Assembly (NCBI RefSeq): GCF_036621135.1
Contig: NZ_JAZIBG010000056.1
Span: 124,001-188,000, forward strand
DNA: 64,000 bases
Direction of reading: 5' to 3'
DNA from: Aquincola agrisoli
Lineage (GTDB): Bacteria > Pseudomonadota > Gammaproteobacteria > Burkholderiales > Burkholderiaceae_C
In this document: positions 35,725 through 45,242 of the stretch, piece after piece
Layout: every line of letters starts with the position of its first letter
Position numbering within the stretch: the first letter of the stretch is position 1
The notes under the pieces: model-generated
Databases searched by the model: none
What the model was told of the DNA's origin: nothing
What the model saw: the letters and a program-made list of their open reading frames with translations, nothing else
Made by a program: the position numbers and the translations under genes

Positions 35725-36546
35725 ATGACGATCACCCTCAAAACCGGCGCCGACATCGACGGCATGCGCGTGGCCGGGCGCCTGGCTTCCGAGGTCCTGG
35801 ACATGCTCACCCCGCACGTCAAGCCGGGCGTGAGCACCGAGCAGCTCGACAAGCTCGCGCACGACCACATCGTCAACGTGCAGGGCGGCATCCCCGCCCC
35901 GCTGAACTACGCGCCGCCGGGCTACACGCCCTACCCGAAGTCGATCTGCACCTCGATCAACCACCAGGTCTGCCACGGCATCCCGAACGACCGGCCGCTG
36001 AAGAACGGGGACATCGTCAACATCGACGTCACCGTCATCAAGGACGGCTGGCACGGCGACACCAGCCGCATGTTCATCGTGGGCGAAGGCTCGATCGCCG
36101 CCAAGCGCCTGTGCTCGATCACGTTCGACGCCATGTGGAAGGGCATCGCCAAGGTCAAGCCGGGCGCACGCCTGGGCGACATCGGCCACGCGATCCAGAC
36201 CTTCGCCGAGAACCAGGGCTTCTCGATCGTGCGCGAGTTCTGCGGCCACGGCATCGGCCGCAAGTTCCACGAGGAACCACAGGTGCTGCACTACGGGCGC
36301 CCCGGCACGCTGGAAGAACTGCAGCCGGGCATGATCTTCACGATCGAGCCGATGATCAACGCCGGCCGTCGCGAGATCCGCGAGATGGGCGATGGCTGGA
36401 CCATCGTCACGAAGGACCGCTCGCTGTCCGCCCAGTGGGAGCACACGGTGCTGGTCACCGAGACCGGCTACGAGATCCTCACGGCTTCGGCCGGCACGCC
36501 GGCACCGCCGGCCTTCGTCACCGACGCCAGGCCCGTCACGGCCTGA
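35725..36546 (+). CDS. map: Methionine aminopeptidase, type I
   Basis: A 273-residue dinuclear-metal peptidase that removes the initiator methionine from new proteins. All five metal ligands can be placed: D101 and D112 in VNIDVTVIKDGWHGDTS, H175 in GHGIGRKFHEEP, E208 in TIEPMI and E239 in QWEHTVLVTE. A Pro/Ala-rich tail follows the catalytic fold. glnD starts 5 bases after its stop, so the two are probably cotranscribed, as in many beta- and gammaproteobacteria. Confidence 0.96.
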   Translation: MTITLKTGADIDGMRVAGRLASEVLDMLTPHVKPGVSTEQLDKLAHDHIVNVQGGIPAPLNYAPPGYTPYPKSICTSINHQVCHGIPNDRPLKNGDIVNIDVTVIKDGWHGDTSRMFIVGEGSIAAKRLCSITFDAMWKGIAKVKPGARLGDIGHAIQTFAENQGFSIVREFCGHGIGRKFHEEPQVLHYGRPGTLEELQPGMIFTIEPMINAGRREIREMGDGWTIVTKDRSLSAQWEHTVLVTETGYEILTASAGTPAPPAFVTDARPVTA

Positions 36547-36551
36547 CCGCG

Positions 36552-39176
36552 ATGTCCGCGCGTCCGAACGCAGCGCCGGCGCCAGGCGGGGTCGGTGCCC
36601 TGCGGCAACGCTTCCGCGACACCAAGAACGAACTGATCGACCACTTCCGCCAGGGGCGCGCCACGGCCCCGGCCGCCGCGCGGCTCATCCGCGGGCTCGC
36701 CAAGCATGCCGATGCCACGCTGGCCGGCCTGTGGCTGCACGCCGGCATGCCGCCGGGGGCGACGCTGGTGGCGGTCGGCGGCTACGGCCGCGGCGAGCTG
36801 TTCCCGTACTCCGATGTCGACGTGCTCGTGCTGCTGCCGTCCGACGCGCCCCTGGGCGCCAACGACGCGCTGCGCTCGTCGGTCGAGGGCTTCATCACGG
36901 CCTGCTGGGACATCGGGCTGGAGATCGGCTCCTCAGTGCGCACGGTGGAGGAGTGCGTCGCCGAGGCGAAGCGCGACGTGACGGTGCAGACGGCGCTGCT
37001 CGAATCGCGCTTCGTCTGCGGCGCGCGCCGGCTCTTCCAGGCGTTCCGCAACGACATCGGCGAGGCGATGGACGCCAAGGCCTTCCTGCGCGCCAAGGCG
37101 CTGGAGATGCAGCAGCGCCACGTCAAGTACGAGGACACGCCGTACTCGCTGGAGCCCAACTGCAAGGAGAGCCCCGGCGGGCTGCGCGACCTGCAGACGG
37201 TGATCTGGGTGGCGCGCGGCGCGGGCCTGGGCCGCACCTGGAGCGAGCTGGCGGCCAGCGGCCTGATCTCGCCGTTCGAGGTCAAGCAGCTGCAGCGCAA
37301 CGAGGGGCTGCTCAAGCTGATCCGCGCGCGGCTGCACGTGGTGGCCGGCCGCCGCGAGGACCGCCTGGTGTTCGACCTGCAGACCGCCGTGGCGGAGAGC
37401 TTCGGCTACCGCTCCGAGAACGGGCAGCGCGCCTCGGAGGCGCTGATGCGCCGCTACTACTGGGCGGCCAAGGCGGTGAGCCAGCTCAACCACATCCTGA
37501 TGCTCAACATCGAGGAACGCATCAACGGCTCCGAAGACCTGCCGATGCGCCCGATCAACGAGCGCTTCTTCGACCGCGGCGGCATGCTGGAGGTCGCGTC
37601 CGACGACCTGTACCTGCGTGATCCGCACGCGGTGCTCGAGACCTTCCTCGTGCACCAGCAGACGGTGGGCCTGAAGGGCCTGTCGGCGCGCACGCTGCGC
37701 TCGCTGTACAACGCCCGCAACGTGATGGACACGGCCTTCCGCCACGACCCCGTCAACCGAGCGACCTTCATGCGCATCCTGAAGGAGCCGAGCGGACAGA
37801 CGCATGCGTTCAGGCTGATGAACCAGACCTCGGTGCTGGGGCGCTACCTGTGGGTGTTCCGCCGCATCGTCGGCCAGATGCAGCACGACCTGTTCCACGT
37901 CTACACGGTCGACCAGCACATCCTGATGGTGCTGCGCAACGTGCGCCGCTTCTTCATCCCGGAGCACGCGCACGAGTACCCCTTCTGCTCGCACCTGGCC
38001 TCCCAGTTCGACCGACCCTGGGTGCTCTACGTGGCCGCGCTGTTCCACGACGTGGCCAAGGGCCGCGGCGGCGACCACTCCGACCTGGGCGCCGTGGAAG
38101 TGCGCCGCTTCTGCCGCGACCACGGCATCGGGCGCGACGACGCGCAACTGATCGAGTTCCTCGTCAAGCACCACCTGACGCTCAGCCGCACCGCGCAGAA
38201 GGAAGACCTCTCCGACCCGGACGTGATCCAGCATTTCGCCGCGCTGGTGCACGACGAGCGCACCCTGACCGCGCTCTACCTGCTGACGGTGGCGGACATC
38301 CGCGGCACCAGCCCCAAGGTCTGGAACGCCTGGAAGGGCAAGCTGCTGGAAGACTGCTACCGCTTCACGCTGCGTGCGTTGGGCGGGGCCAAGCCCAACG
38401 TCGACGCCGAGATCGAGGCCCGCAAGGCCGAGGCGCGCGCGCTGCTGGCGCTGGCCTCGCAGCTGCCCGGCACCGAGACGCCGCTGTGGAACACGCTGGA
38501 CCTCAGCTACTTCACCCGGCACGATGCGGTCGACATCGCCTGGCATGCGCGCATGCTGTGGCGCCACCTCGCCTCGCAGGAGCCCGTGGTGCGCGCCCGC
38601 GCGTCCTCGGTCGGCGAAGGCCTGCAGGTGCTGGTGTACGCGCCGGACCGGCCCGACCTGTTCGCACGCATCTGCGGCTACTTCGACGGCGCCGGCTTCA
38701 ACATCCAGGATGCGAAGGTGCACACCACGCGCAGCGGCTATGCGCTCGACACTTTCCAGGTGGTGCATCCGCAGATGGACGACACCCCCACGAGCTACCG
38801 CGACCTGATCTCGCTGGTCGAGGTGCAGCTGATGAAGGCGCTCAGTGCGACCGGGCCGCTGCCCGAGCCCAGCCGCGGCCGCGTGTCGCGGCGGGTGAAG
38901 AGCTTCCCGGTGGTGCCGCGCGTATCGCTGCGGCCCGACGAGCGTGCGCAGCGTTGGCTGCTGTCGGTGAGCACGAGCGACCGCTCCGGCCTGCTGTACG
39001 CCATCGCCCGCGTGCTCGCCCGGCACCAGATCAACCTGCAGCTCGCCAAGATCAGCACCCTCGGCGAGCGGGTGGAAGACACCTTTCTGGTCGACGGCAG
39101 CGCGTTGCAGCGATCCAAGGCACAGTTGCAGATCGAGAGCGAACTGCTCGACGCTGCCGCGCCCTTGCCGACCTGA
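36552..39176 (+). CDS. glnD: Bifunctional uridylyltransferase/uridylyl-removing enzyme GlnD
   Basis: An 874-residue nitrogen sensor that adds UMP to PII proteins when glutamine is low and removes it when glutamine is high. Domains in order are a nucleotidyltransferase (GGYGRGELFPYSDVDVLVLL, about residues 76-95), a helical middle region with ESPGGLRDLQTVIWVA, an HD phosphohydrolase (LFHDVAKGRGGDHS near residue 497), and two C-terminal ACT domains (VYAPDRPDLFARICGYF and VSTSDRSGLLYAIARVL) that bind glutamine. The length is normal. It follows map by five bases, and gshA follows 23 bases after its stop. Confidence 0.97.
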   Translation: MSARPNAAPAPGGVGALRQRFRDTKNELIDHFRQGRATAPAAARLIRGLAKHADATLAGLWLHAGMPPGATLVAVGGYGRGELFPYSDVDVLVLLPSDAPLGANDALRSSVEGFITACWDIGLEIGSSVRTVEECVAEAKRDVTVQTALLESRFVCGARRLFQAFRNDIGEAMDAKAFLRAKALEMQQRHVKYEDTPYSLEPNCKESPGGLRDLQTVIWVARGAGLGRTWSELAASGLISPFEVKQLQRNEGLLKLIRARLHVVAGRREDRLVFDLQTAVAESFGYRSENGQRASEALMRRYYWAAKAVSQLNHILMLNIEERINGSEDLPMRPINERFFDRGGMLEVASDDLYLRDPHAVLETFLVHQQTVGLKGLSARTLRSLYNARNVMDTAFRHDPVNRATFMRILKEPSGQTHAFRLMNQTSVLGRYLWVFRRIVGQMQHDLFHVYTVDQHILMVLRNVRRFFIPEHAHEYPFCSHLASQFDRPWVLYVAALFHDVAKGRGGDHSDLGAVEVRRFCRDHGIGRDDAQLIEFLVKHHLTLSRTAQKEDLSDPDVIQHFAALVHDERTLTALYLLTVADIRGTSPKVWNAWKGKLLEDCYRFTLRALGGAKPNVDAEIEARKAEARALLALASQLPGTETPLWNTLDLSYFTRHDAVDIAWHARMLWRHLASQEPVVRARASSVGEGLQVLVYAPDRPDLFARICGYFDGAGFNIQDAKVHTTRSGYALDTFQVVHPQMDDTPTSYRDLISLVEVQLMKALSATGPLPEPSRGRVSRRVKSFPVVPRVSLRPDERAQRWLLSVSTSDRSGLLYAIARVLARHQINLQLAKISTLGERVEDTFLVDGSALQRSKAQLQIESELLDAAAPLPT

Positions 39177-39199
39177 TTCCCGAACCCACCGGACCGCCC

Positions 39200-40729
39200 A
39201 TGAACCGACTGCAACAACGCCTGCAGGACCTGGCGCCTGCCCGCCTGGCAGGCATCCGCCGCGGCATCGAGAAAGAAAGCCTGCGCTCTCAGCCGGACGG
39301 CGCGCTGGCCCTGACGCCGCATCCGGCCGGCCTGGGCTCCGCGCTGACCAACCCGAACATCACCACCGACTTTAGCGAGTCGCAGCTCGAACTGGTGACC
39401 GGCGTGCACGCCGACGCGCAGGCCTGCATCGACGAGCTCACCCGCATCCACCAGTTCACCTACCAGGTGATGGCCGAGGCGGGCGACGAGATGCTCTGGG
39501 TTTCCAGCATGCCCTGCGGGCTGCCGACCGACGAGACGATTCCGCTGGGCCGCTACGGCAGCTCGAACGTCGGCCGCGCCAAGAGCGTCTACCGCATGGG
39601 GCTGGGCCACCGCTACGGCCGCCGCATGCAGACGATCTCGGGCATCCACTACAACTGGTCACTGCCGGGGCTGAGCAACGAAGAGTACTTCGCGCTGATC
39701 CGCAACTTCCGCCGCCAGTCCTTCCTGCTGCTGGTGCTGTTCGGCGCCTCGCCCGCGGTGTGCTCCAGCTTCGTCGCCGGCCGCCAGCACGAGTTGCAGC
39801 CACTGACCGAGCGCACCCTGCACATGCCGCACGGCACCTCGCTGCGCATGGGGCGCCTGGGCTACCAGAGCGATGCGCAGGCCTCGCTCTCGGTGAGCTA
39901 CAACTCGCTGGAAGGCTACGGTGCATCGCTGCACGAGGCGTTGACGCGGCCCTACCCGGCCTACGAGGCCGTGGGCATCCGCAACCCCGGCGGCGACTAC
40001 AACCAGCTCGCGACGACGCTGCTGCAGATCGAGAACGAGTTCTACGGCACGATCCGCCCGAAGCGCGTGATCTTCCCCGGCGAACGCCCGCTGCACGCGC
40101 TGCGCGAGCGCGGCGTCGAGTACGTCGAGGTGCGCTGCATGGACCTCAACCCGTTCCTGCCGGTGGGCATCGACGCCGCGACGGCGCGTTTCCTCGACGT
40201 GTTCCTGCTGCACTGCCTGCTGACGGACAGCCCGCCCGACACGCCGGCAGAGATCGCTGCGCTGGCGCGCAACCAGCACCGCACGGCCGCCCGGGGGCGG
40301 GAGCCGGGCCTCACGCTCGAGCGCGACGGGCGCGAGGTGGCCTTGCTCGACTGGGGCCGCGAGATCGTCGAGGCCTGCGGGCCGATCGCCGCTTCGCTCG
40401 ACGCCGCCACCGGCGCCGAACGCCTCTACCGCGATGCGGTGGCGGCCGCGGCAGGCGCACTGGACAACCCGGCGTCACTGCCGTCCGCACGCGTGCTGCA
40501 GGCCCTTTCCGACGAGCACGGCGGTTCGTTCATCGGCTTCACGCGTGCGCAGTCGCTGCTCGCGCAGCAGGCCTTGCGCAGCCTGCCCTACCCGCCCGAA
40601 GTGCATGCGCAGTTCGAGGCCATCGCCCGCGCGTCGGTCGAAGAGCAGCGGACCATCGAGGAATCCGACTCGATGCCTTTCGAGATCTACCGCCAGGCCT
40701 ACCTGGCACCCCGCCGGCTGATCGCCTGA
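39200..40729 (+). CDS. gshA: Glutamate-cysteine ligase
   Basis: A 509-residue ATP-dependent ligase that makes gamma-glutamylcysteine, the first step of glutathione synthesis. It follows the E. coli-type GshA pattern: RGIEKESLRSQPDG near residue 20, TTDFSESQLELVTG, then QTISGIHYNWSLP, SYNSLEGYGASLHEALT, and YVEVRCMDLNPFLPVGID. The ATG at 39200 is preceded by a weak ribosome site. It lies 23 bases after glnD and may be the last gene of a map-glnD-gshA transcript. gor is at the other end of the window. Confidence 0.94.
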   Translation: MNRLQQRLQDLAPARLAGIRRGIEKESLRSQPDGALALTPHPAGLGSALTNPNITTDFSESQLELVTGVHADAQACIDELTRIHQFTYQVMAEAGDEMLWVSSMPCGLPTDETIPLGRYGSSNVGRAKSVYRMGLGHRYGRRMQTISGIHYNWSLPGLSNEEYFALIRNFRRQSFLLLVLFGASPAVCSSFVAGRQHELQPLTERTLHMPHGTSLRMGRLGYQSDAQASLSVSYNSLEGYGASLHEALTRPYPAYEAVGIRNPGGDYNQLATTLLQIENEFYGTIRPKRVIFPGERPLHALRERGVEYVEVRCMDLNPFLPVGIDAATARFLDVFLLHCLLTDSPPDTPAEIAALARNQHRTAARGREPGLTLERDGREVALLDWGREIVEACGPIAASLDAATGAERLYRDAVAAAAGALDNPASLPSARVLQALSDEHGGSFIGFTRAQSLLAQQALRSLPYPPEVHAQFEAIARASVEEQRTIEESDSMPFEIYRQAYLAPRRLIA

Positions 40730-40757
40730 CGGGGCTGCAAGCCGCCGCCGGGCGGCG

Positions 40758-40901
40758 TCAGGGTGCCGGGTGCGGCATCGGGTCGAACTCCGGATCGGCG
40801 GGGTCGCCCGGCGTCGGCGCCTGGCCGTCGTCCGGCTCCACCGGTTGCGGGCCGGGCTGGTTCGGCGGCAGTTCCTTCTCTTCGTGCGGACGGGGCTTCA
40901 T
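40758..40901 (-). CDS. Short proline-rich hypothetical protein
   Basis: A 47-residue acidic, Pro/Asp/Glu-rich peptide (MKPRPHEEKELPPNQPGPQP at the start) with no predicted fold. It is supported only by a good ribosome site (CAGGAG, eight bases before the ATG at 40901) and codon use like its neighbours. It lies beyond the phaB terminator and is convergent with gshA. I do not recognise a family, and it could be a chance open frame. Confidence 0.45.
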   Translation of the reverse strand: MKPRPHEEKELPPNQPGPQPVEPDDGQAPTPGDPADPEFDPMPHPAP

Positions 40902-40945
40902 CGACGGACTCCTGGGATGGTCCGCGAAGTATGCGACGCGCACGC

Positions 40946-40970
40946 AAAAAAGCCCGCACGGCGGCGGGCT
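40946..40970 (-). terminator. Rho-independent terminator of the pha genes
   Basis: Read on the minus strand, AGCCCGC and GCGGGCT (arms at 40964-40970 and 40951-40957) pair across a 6-base loop and end in a run of T (A run 40946-40951 on the plus strand). It begins 22 bases after the phaB stop. Confidence 0.88.
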
Positions 40971-40991
40971 TGCGGGCCAGGCGCTGCCGCC

Positions 40992-41729
40992 TCAACCCAT
41001 GTGCAGGCCGCCGTTGCAGCTGAAGTCGGCGCCGGTGGCAAAGCCGGACTCCTCGCCCGCCAGCCACGCGACGATGGAGGCGATCTCCTCCGGCGTGCCC
41101 AGGCGCTTGATGGGGATGGTGCCGATGATCTTGTCGAGCACGTCCTGGCGGATGGCCTTGACCATGTCGGTGGCGATGTAGCCCGGGCTCACGGTGTTCA
41201 CCGTCACGCCCTTGGCGGCCACTTCCTGGGCCAGCGCCATCGTGAAGCCGTGCATGCCGGCCTTGGCGGCGGAGTAGTTGGTCTGGCCGAACTGGCCCTT
41301 CTCGCCGTTGACCGACGAGATGTTGATGATGCGGCCCCAGCCCTGGTCGAGCATGCCGTCGATCACCTGCTTGGTGACGTTGAACATGCTGTCGAGGTTG
41401 GTCGACATCACGGCCTGCCAATCGGCCAGGCTCATCTTGCGGAACTGGCCGTCGCGGGTGATGCCGGCGTTGTTGACCAGCACGCTGATCTGCCCGTGCT
41501 CGGCCTTGACCTTGTCGAACGCGGCGACCGTCGAGTCCCAGTCGGCCACGTTGCCCACCGACGCATAGAACGTGTAGCCCAGCGCCTTCTGCTCACCGAG
41601 CCACTTGTCGAAGTCGCGGCTCGGGCCGCAGCCGGCGATGACCTTGAAGCCGTCCTTGTGCAGCCGCTGGCACATCGCCGTGCCGATACCACCCATGCCG
41701 CCCGTCACATAAGCCACTTTCTGTGCCAT
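40992..41729 (-). CDS. phaB: Acetoacetyl-CoA reductase
   Basis: A 245-residue NADPH-dependent short-chain dehydrogenase that reduces acetoacetyl-CoA to (R)-3-hydroxybutyryl-CoA for polyhydroxybutyrate. The cofactor loop is VTGGMGGIGTAM, the family NNAGITRD motif follows, and the catalytic Ser, Tyr and Lys are in NISSVNGEKGQFGQTNYSAAK. The C-terminal GADFSCNGGLHMG matches PhaB. The ATG at 41729 has a strong AGGAG upstream; an in-frame extension to 41765 is unlikely. It is the last gene of phaC-phaA-phaB, with a terminator after it. Confidence 0.96.
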   Translation of the reverse strand: MAQKVAYVTGGMGGIGTAMCQRLHKDGFKVIAGCGPSRDFDKWLGEQKALGYTFYASVGNVADWDSTVAAFDKVKAEHGQISVLVNNAGITRDGQFRKMSLADWQAVMSTNLDSMFNVTKQVIDGMLDQGWGRIINISSVNGEKGQFGQTNYSAAKAGMHGFTMALAQEVAAKGVTVNTVSPGYIATDMVKAIRQDVLDKIIGTIPIKRLGTPEEIASIVAWLAGEESGFATGADFSCNGGLHMG

Positions 41730-41836
41730 CTGAATCTCCTCTTGCATCGTGGATGGATGCATCACTATGTCTGTTGGCGCCCGAGCCGGCGCTCGGACTT
41801 ACCCGCGAAATGGTGGAAACGCTCGAAACCGGCGGC

Positions 41837-43015
41837 TCAGCGCTCGATGGTCAGGGCCACGCCCATGCCACCGCCGATGCACAGGCTGGCGATGCCCTTC
41901 TTGGCGTTGCGGCGCTGCATCTCGTGCAGCAGCGTCACCAGGATGCGGCAGCCGGATGCACCGATCGGGTGCCCGATGGCGATGGCACCGCCGTTGACGT
42001 TGACCTTGCTCAGGTCCCAGCCCATCTCGTTGTTGACCGCGCAGGCCTGCGCGGCGAAGGCTTCGTTGATTTCCAGCAGGTCCAGGTCCTGCGGCTTCCA
42101 GCCGGCGCGCTGCAGCGCCTTCTGCGAGGCGGGCACCGGGCCCATGCCCATGATCGCCGGGTCGAGCGCCACGGTCGCGTAGCTGGCGATGCGGCCCAGC
42201 GGCGTGAGGCCGAGCTGCCCGGCCTTCTTGGCCGTCATCAGCACCACGCCGGCGGCGCCGTCGTTGATGCCCGAGGCGTTGCCGGCGGTCACGGTGCCGG
42301 CCTTGTCGAAGGCGGGGCGCAGGCCGGCCAGCGCGTCGGCATTGGTCTTCTTGTTGATGAACTCGTCGGCGTCGAAGACCACCGGGTCGCCCTTCTTCTG
42401 CGGGATGCTGAAGGGCACGATCTCGTCCTTGAACCTACCGGCTTCCTGTGCCGCGGCGGCCTTCTGCTGGGAGGCCAGCGCGAAGGCGTCCTGCTTCTCG
42501 CGGCTGATGTCGTACTTCTTGGCCACGTTCTCGGCGGTGATGCCCATGTGGTACTTGTTGTACACATCGAACAGGCCGTCGTTGATCATGGTGTCGACCA
42601 TCTTCCAGTCGCCCATGCGCTGGCCGTCGCGCGAGCCCATCAGCACGTGCGGCGAGGCGCTCATGTTCTCCTGGCCGCCGGCGATGATGATCTCGGAGTC
42701 GCCGTCGCGGATCGCCTGCGCGCCCAGCATCACGGCCTTCAGGCCGGAGCCGCAGACGGCGTTGATCGTCAGCGCGGGCACCGACTGCGGCAGGCCGCTC
42801 TTGATGACCGTCTGGCGTGCCGGGTTCTGGCCCGAGCCGGCGGTGAGCACCTGGCCGAGGATCACCTCGTTGATCTGGTCGCCGCTGAGCTTGGCGCGCT
42901 CCAGCAGGCTGGCGACCACCGCCGCCCCCAGCTCGGGCGCAGCGATCTTGGACAGGGAACCGCCGAATTTGCCAACGGCCGTGCGGGCAGCGGCAACGAT
43001 CACGATATCGGTCAT
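41837..43015 (-). CDS. phaA: Acetyl-CoA C-acetyltransferase (beta-ketothiolase)
   Basis: A 392-residue cytoplasmic thiolase that condenses two acetyl-CoA to acetoacetyl-CoA, the first step to PHB. The acyl-carrying cysteine is C88 in INAVCGSGLKAV. The second-half signatures are NVNGGAIAIGHPIGASG (catalytic His) and SLCIGGGMGVAL (second Cys). The ATG at 43015 follows GAGGAG. It sits between phaC and phaB, in the order known from Cupriavidus. Confidence 0.95.
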   Translation of the reverse strand: MTDIVIVAAARTAVGKFGGSLSKIAAPELGAAVVASLLERAKLSGDQINEVILGQVLTAGSGQNPARQTVIKSGLPQSVPALTINAVCGSGLKAVMLGAQAIRDGDSEIIIAGGQENMSASPHVLMGSRDGQRMGDWKMVDTMINDGLFDVYNKYHMGITAENVAKKYDISREKQDAFALASQQKAAAAQEAGRFKDEIVPFSIPQKKGDPVVFDADEFINKKTNADALAGLRPAFDKAGTVTAGNASGINDGAAGVVLMTAKKAGQLGLTPLGRIASYATVALDPAIMGMGPVPASQKALQRAGWKPQDLDLLEINEAFAAQACAVNNEMGWDLSKVNVNGGAIAIGHPIGASGCRILVTLLHEMQRRNAKKGIASLCIGGGMGVALTIER

Positions 43016-43067
43016 GGAAGTCTCCTCGAGTGGACCGGGAAAAGAAATGCGGGGTCGGACGCGTTCG

Positions 43068-44774
43068 TCAGGCTTTCTGCTGGACGTAGCGGCCGGGGGC
43101 AGGTTCGATGACCTTGTGGGTGCGGCTGCCATAGGACTTCGGTGCTGCAACCTGTTTGCCAGCGTGCTTGGCGAGCCAGGAGGACCAGTCGGTCCACCAG
43201 CTGCCGGGATGCTCCGTGGCGCTGGCGAGCCACTCCTCCGACGTGGCCGCGGCCTTGCCGGAGGCCGGGCCCGTCCAGTAGCTGCGCTTCTTCTTGGCAG
43301 GCGGGTTGATCACGCCGGCGATGTGGCCCGAGGCGCCCAGCACGAAGCGCGTCGGGCCGGACAGCAGCTTCAGCGACTTGAACGCCGCCGTCCACGGCAC
43401 GATGTGGTCCTCGCGGGAGCCGTACACGTACACCGGCGCCTGGATCGCACCGAGGTCGATCTTCTCGCCGCACACCGTGAGCCGGCCGGGCACCTTGAGT
43501 TCGTCCTGCAGGTAGGTATGGCGCAGGTACCAGCAATACATGGGTCCGGGCAGGTTGGTGGCGTCGCTGTTCCAGTAGAGCAGATCGAAGGGCGGCGGCG
43601 ACTCGCCCTTCAAATAGTTGCCGACGACGTAGTTCCAGACCAGGTCGTTGGGCCGCAGGAAGCTGAACGTGGTAGCGAGCTCCTGGCCCTTCAGCAGCCG
43701 CGGCCCGCCGGGCGCCTGGTGGCCCAGCGTCATCTCGCGCAACTTCACCGAGGCTTCGTCGACGAAGATGTCGAGCACGCCGGTGTCGCTGAAATCGAGC
43801 AGCGTGGTCAGCAGCGTCAGGCTGGCCGCGGGGTGCTCGCCGCGTGCCGCGAGCACGGCCAGCGCCGTGCTGAGGATGGTGCCGCCCACGCAGAAGCCCA
43901 GCATGTCGAGCGTGGCGGCGCCGGTGATGGCCTGCACCGCGGCGATCGCGGCGAGCGGCCCCTGCTCGATGTAGTCGTCCCAGCCCCGGTCGGCGAGCTG
44001 CGCATCCGGGTTGCGCCAGCTGACCACGAACGTGCGATGGCCCTGCTCGACCGAATAGCGGATCAGCGAGTTCTCCGGCTGCAGGTCGAGGATGTAGTAC
44101 TTGTTGATGCACGGCGGCACGAAAAGCATCGGCTTTTCGAAGACCTTGTCCGTCAGCGGCTTGTATTCAAGCAGCTGGAACAGCTCGTTCTCGAAGACCA
44201 CCGCGCCCTCGGTGGTCGCGACGTTGCGACCGACCTCGAAGGCGCTCTCGTCGGTCTGCGAGACGTGGCCCTGCTGCACGTCGTGCCAGAGCTGCCGCAT
44301 GCCCTGCGCGATGCTGTCGCCCTGCGTATCCACCGCCTTGCGCAGCGCCTCGGGATTCAGCGCGAGGCAGTTGCTGGGGCTGGCCGCGTCGATCCACTGC
44401 TGCACGGCAAAACGCAGCCGCGCCTTGGTCTTCGCGTCGCCTTCGACGGCCTCCGCCATCTGCATCATCGTGCGCGCATTGAGCAGGTAGACCTGCGCGA
44501 GGTAGGCCGCTGCCGGATTGCTCGCCCAGTCGGTGGCCGAGAAGCGGCGATCCGCGAGCGTCGGTGACGGTGCGCCCGCGTCCCCTGCGTTCGCCCGCGC
44601 CAGCGTGCTGTTCCACAGCGCAGTGGCCTGCTGGACGTAGTCGCTCTGCAGCGCGTTCAGCGTGTCCGCCTGCACCTTGAGGCCGGACATCGATTTCCAG
44701 ATCTCGCCCAGGGCGTGCCCGAACGCCTGCATCCCTTCGGCGGGCTGGGGCAGGGACGGGTTAGGCTTTGCCAT
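43068..44774 (-). CDS. phaC: Class I polyhydroxyalkanoate synthase
   Basis: A 568-residue enzyme that polymerises (R)-3-hydroxyacyl-CoA into storage granules. The lipase-like box GFCVGG holds the catalytic C295; the partner residues are D456 (YGSREDHIVPW) and H484 (GASGHIAGVINPP). The N-terminal half contains the class I region around NPAAAYLAQVYLLNARTM. The length matches class I synthases (about 560-590), which work without PhaE or PhaR. It is the first gene of phaC-phaA-phaB; the promoter should lie in the 180 bases before 44774, where a GGAGAC ribosome site precedes the ATG. Confidence 0.96.
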   Translation of the reverse strand: MAKPNPSLPQPAEGMQAFGHALGEIWKSMSGLKVQADTLNALQSDYVQQATALWNSTLARANAGDAGAPSPTLADRRFSATDWASNPAAAYLAQVYLLNARTMMQMAEAVEGDAKTKARLRFAVQQWIDAASPSNCLALNPEALRKAVDTQGDSIAQGMRQLWHDVQQGHVSQTDESAFEVGRNVATTEGAVVFENELFQLLEYKPLTDKVFEKPMLFVPPCINKYYILDLQPENSLIRYSVEQGHRTFVVSWRNPDAQLADRGWDDYIEQGPLAAIAAVQAITGAATLDMLGFCVGGTILSTALAVLAARGEHPAASLTLLTTLLDFSDTGVLDIFVDEASVKLREMTLGHQAPGGPRLLKGQELATTFSFLRPNDLVWNYVVGNYLKGESPPPFDLLYWNSDATNLPGPMYCWYLRHTYLQDELKVPGRLTVCGEKIDLGAIQAPVYVYGSREDHIVPWTAAFKSLKLLSGPTRFVLGASGHIAGVINPPAKKKRSYWTGPASGKAAATSEEWLASATEHPGSWWTDWSSWLAKHAGKQVAAPKSYGSRTHKVIEPAPGRYVQQKA

Positions 44775-44954
44775 CGTCTTGTCTCCGTTTTGAGTGAGCC
44801 CCGACCACTACACCCGTCGGGAAGCGACCTGCATGGGCTGATTGTGGCGTTTTGGATCAGTGGCTCGTGAAGAACTGCACTGTCCTAAACCCTAGCGATT
44901 CTCGCATCATGATCTTACTTTTCACTGACTGAAATACGCAGGTTTACCTAATCC

Positions 44955-45242
44955 ATGTACCTCGTCGCCATTGCCTGGATCTATGTTGTTCTGATGATGG
45001 CCCTGGCCGAGGCCACCAGCCCGCAGGGCAGCGTGCTGGGCGCGCTGATCACCTTCGGGCTCTACGGCCTGCTGCCGCTGTCGATCGTGATGTACCTGCT
45101 GGGCACGCCAATGCGCCGGCGCAAGCGCCGTGAGCGTGAAGCGCAGGAGGCGGCCGGGGCAGCGGCGGCGGCGTCAGTCCCGCCAGACGGCCGCGGCCAG
45201 CCGGCCGGTGACGCCGTCGCGCCGGTAGGAAAAGAACCGTGA
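44955..45242 (+). CDS. Small conserved-looking membrane protein
   Basis: A 95-residue protein with two hydrophobic helices (about residues 3-19 and 28-49), then a very basic turn (MRRRKRREREAQEAA) and a Gly/Pro-rich tail. With the positive-inside rule, the tail should be cytoplasmic. Function is unknown. It is divergent from phaC, with 180 bases between starts. Its last 69 bases overlap the 3' end of pgeF on the opposite strand, so the tail sequence is constrained by two genes. Confidence 0.7.
   Translation: MYLVAIAWIYVVLMMALAEATSPQGSVLGALITFGLYGLLPLSIVMYLLGTPMRRRKRREREAQEAAGAAAAASVPPDGRGQPAGDAVAPVGKEP

Noticed and set aside
36933..39026. A 697-codon minus-strand frame opposite glnD
   Set aside because: Antisense to glnD, whose four domains are all identifiable.
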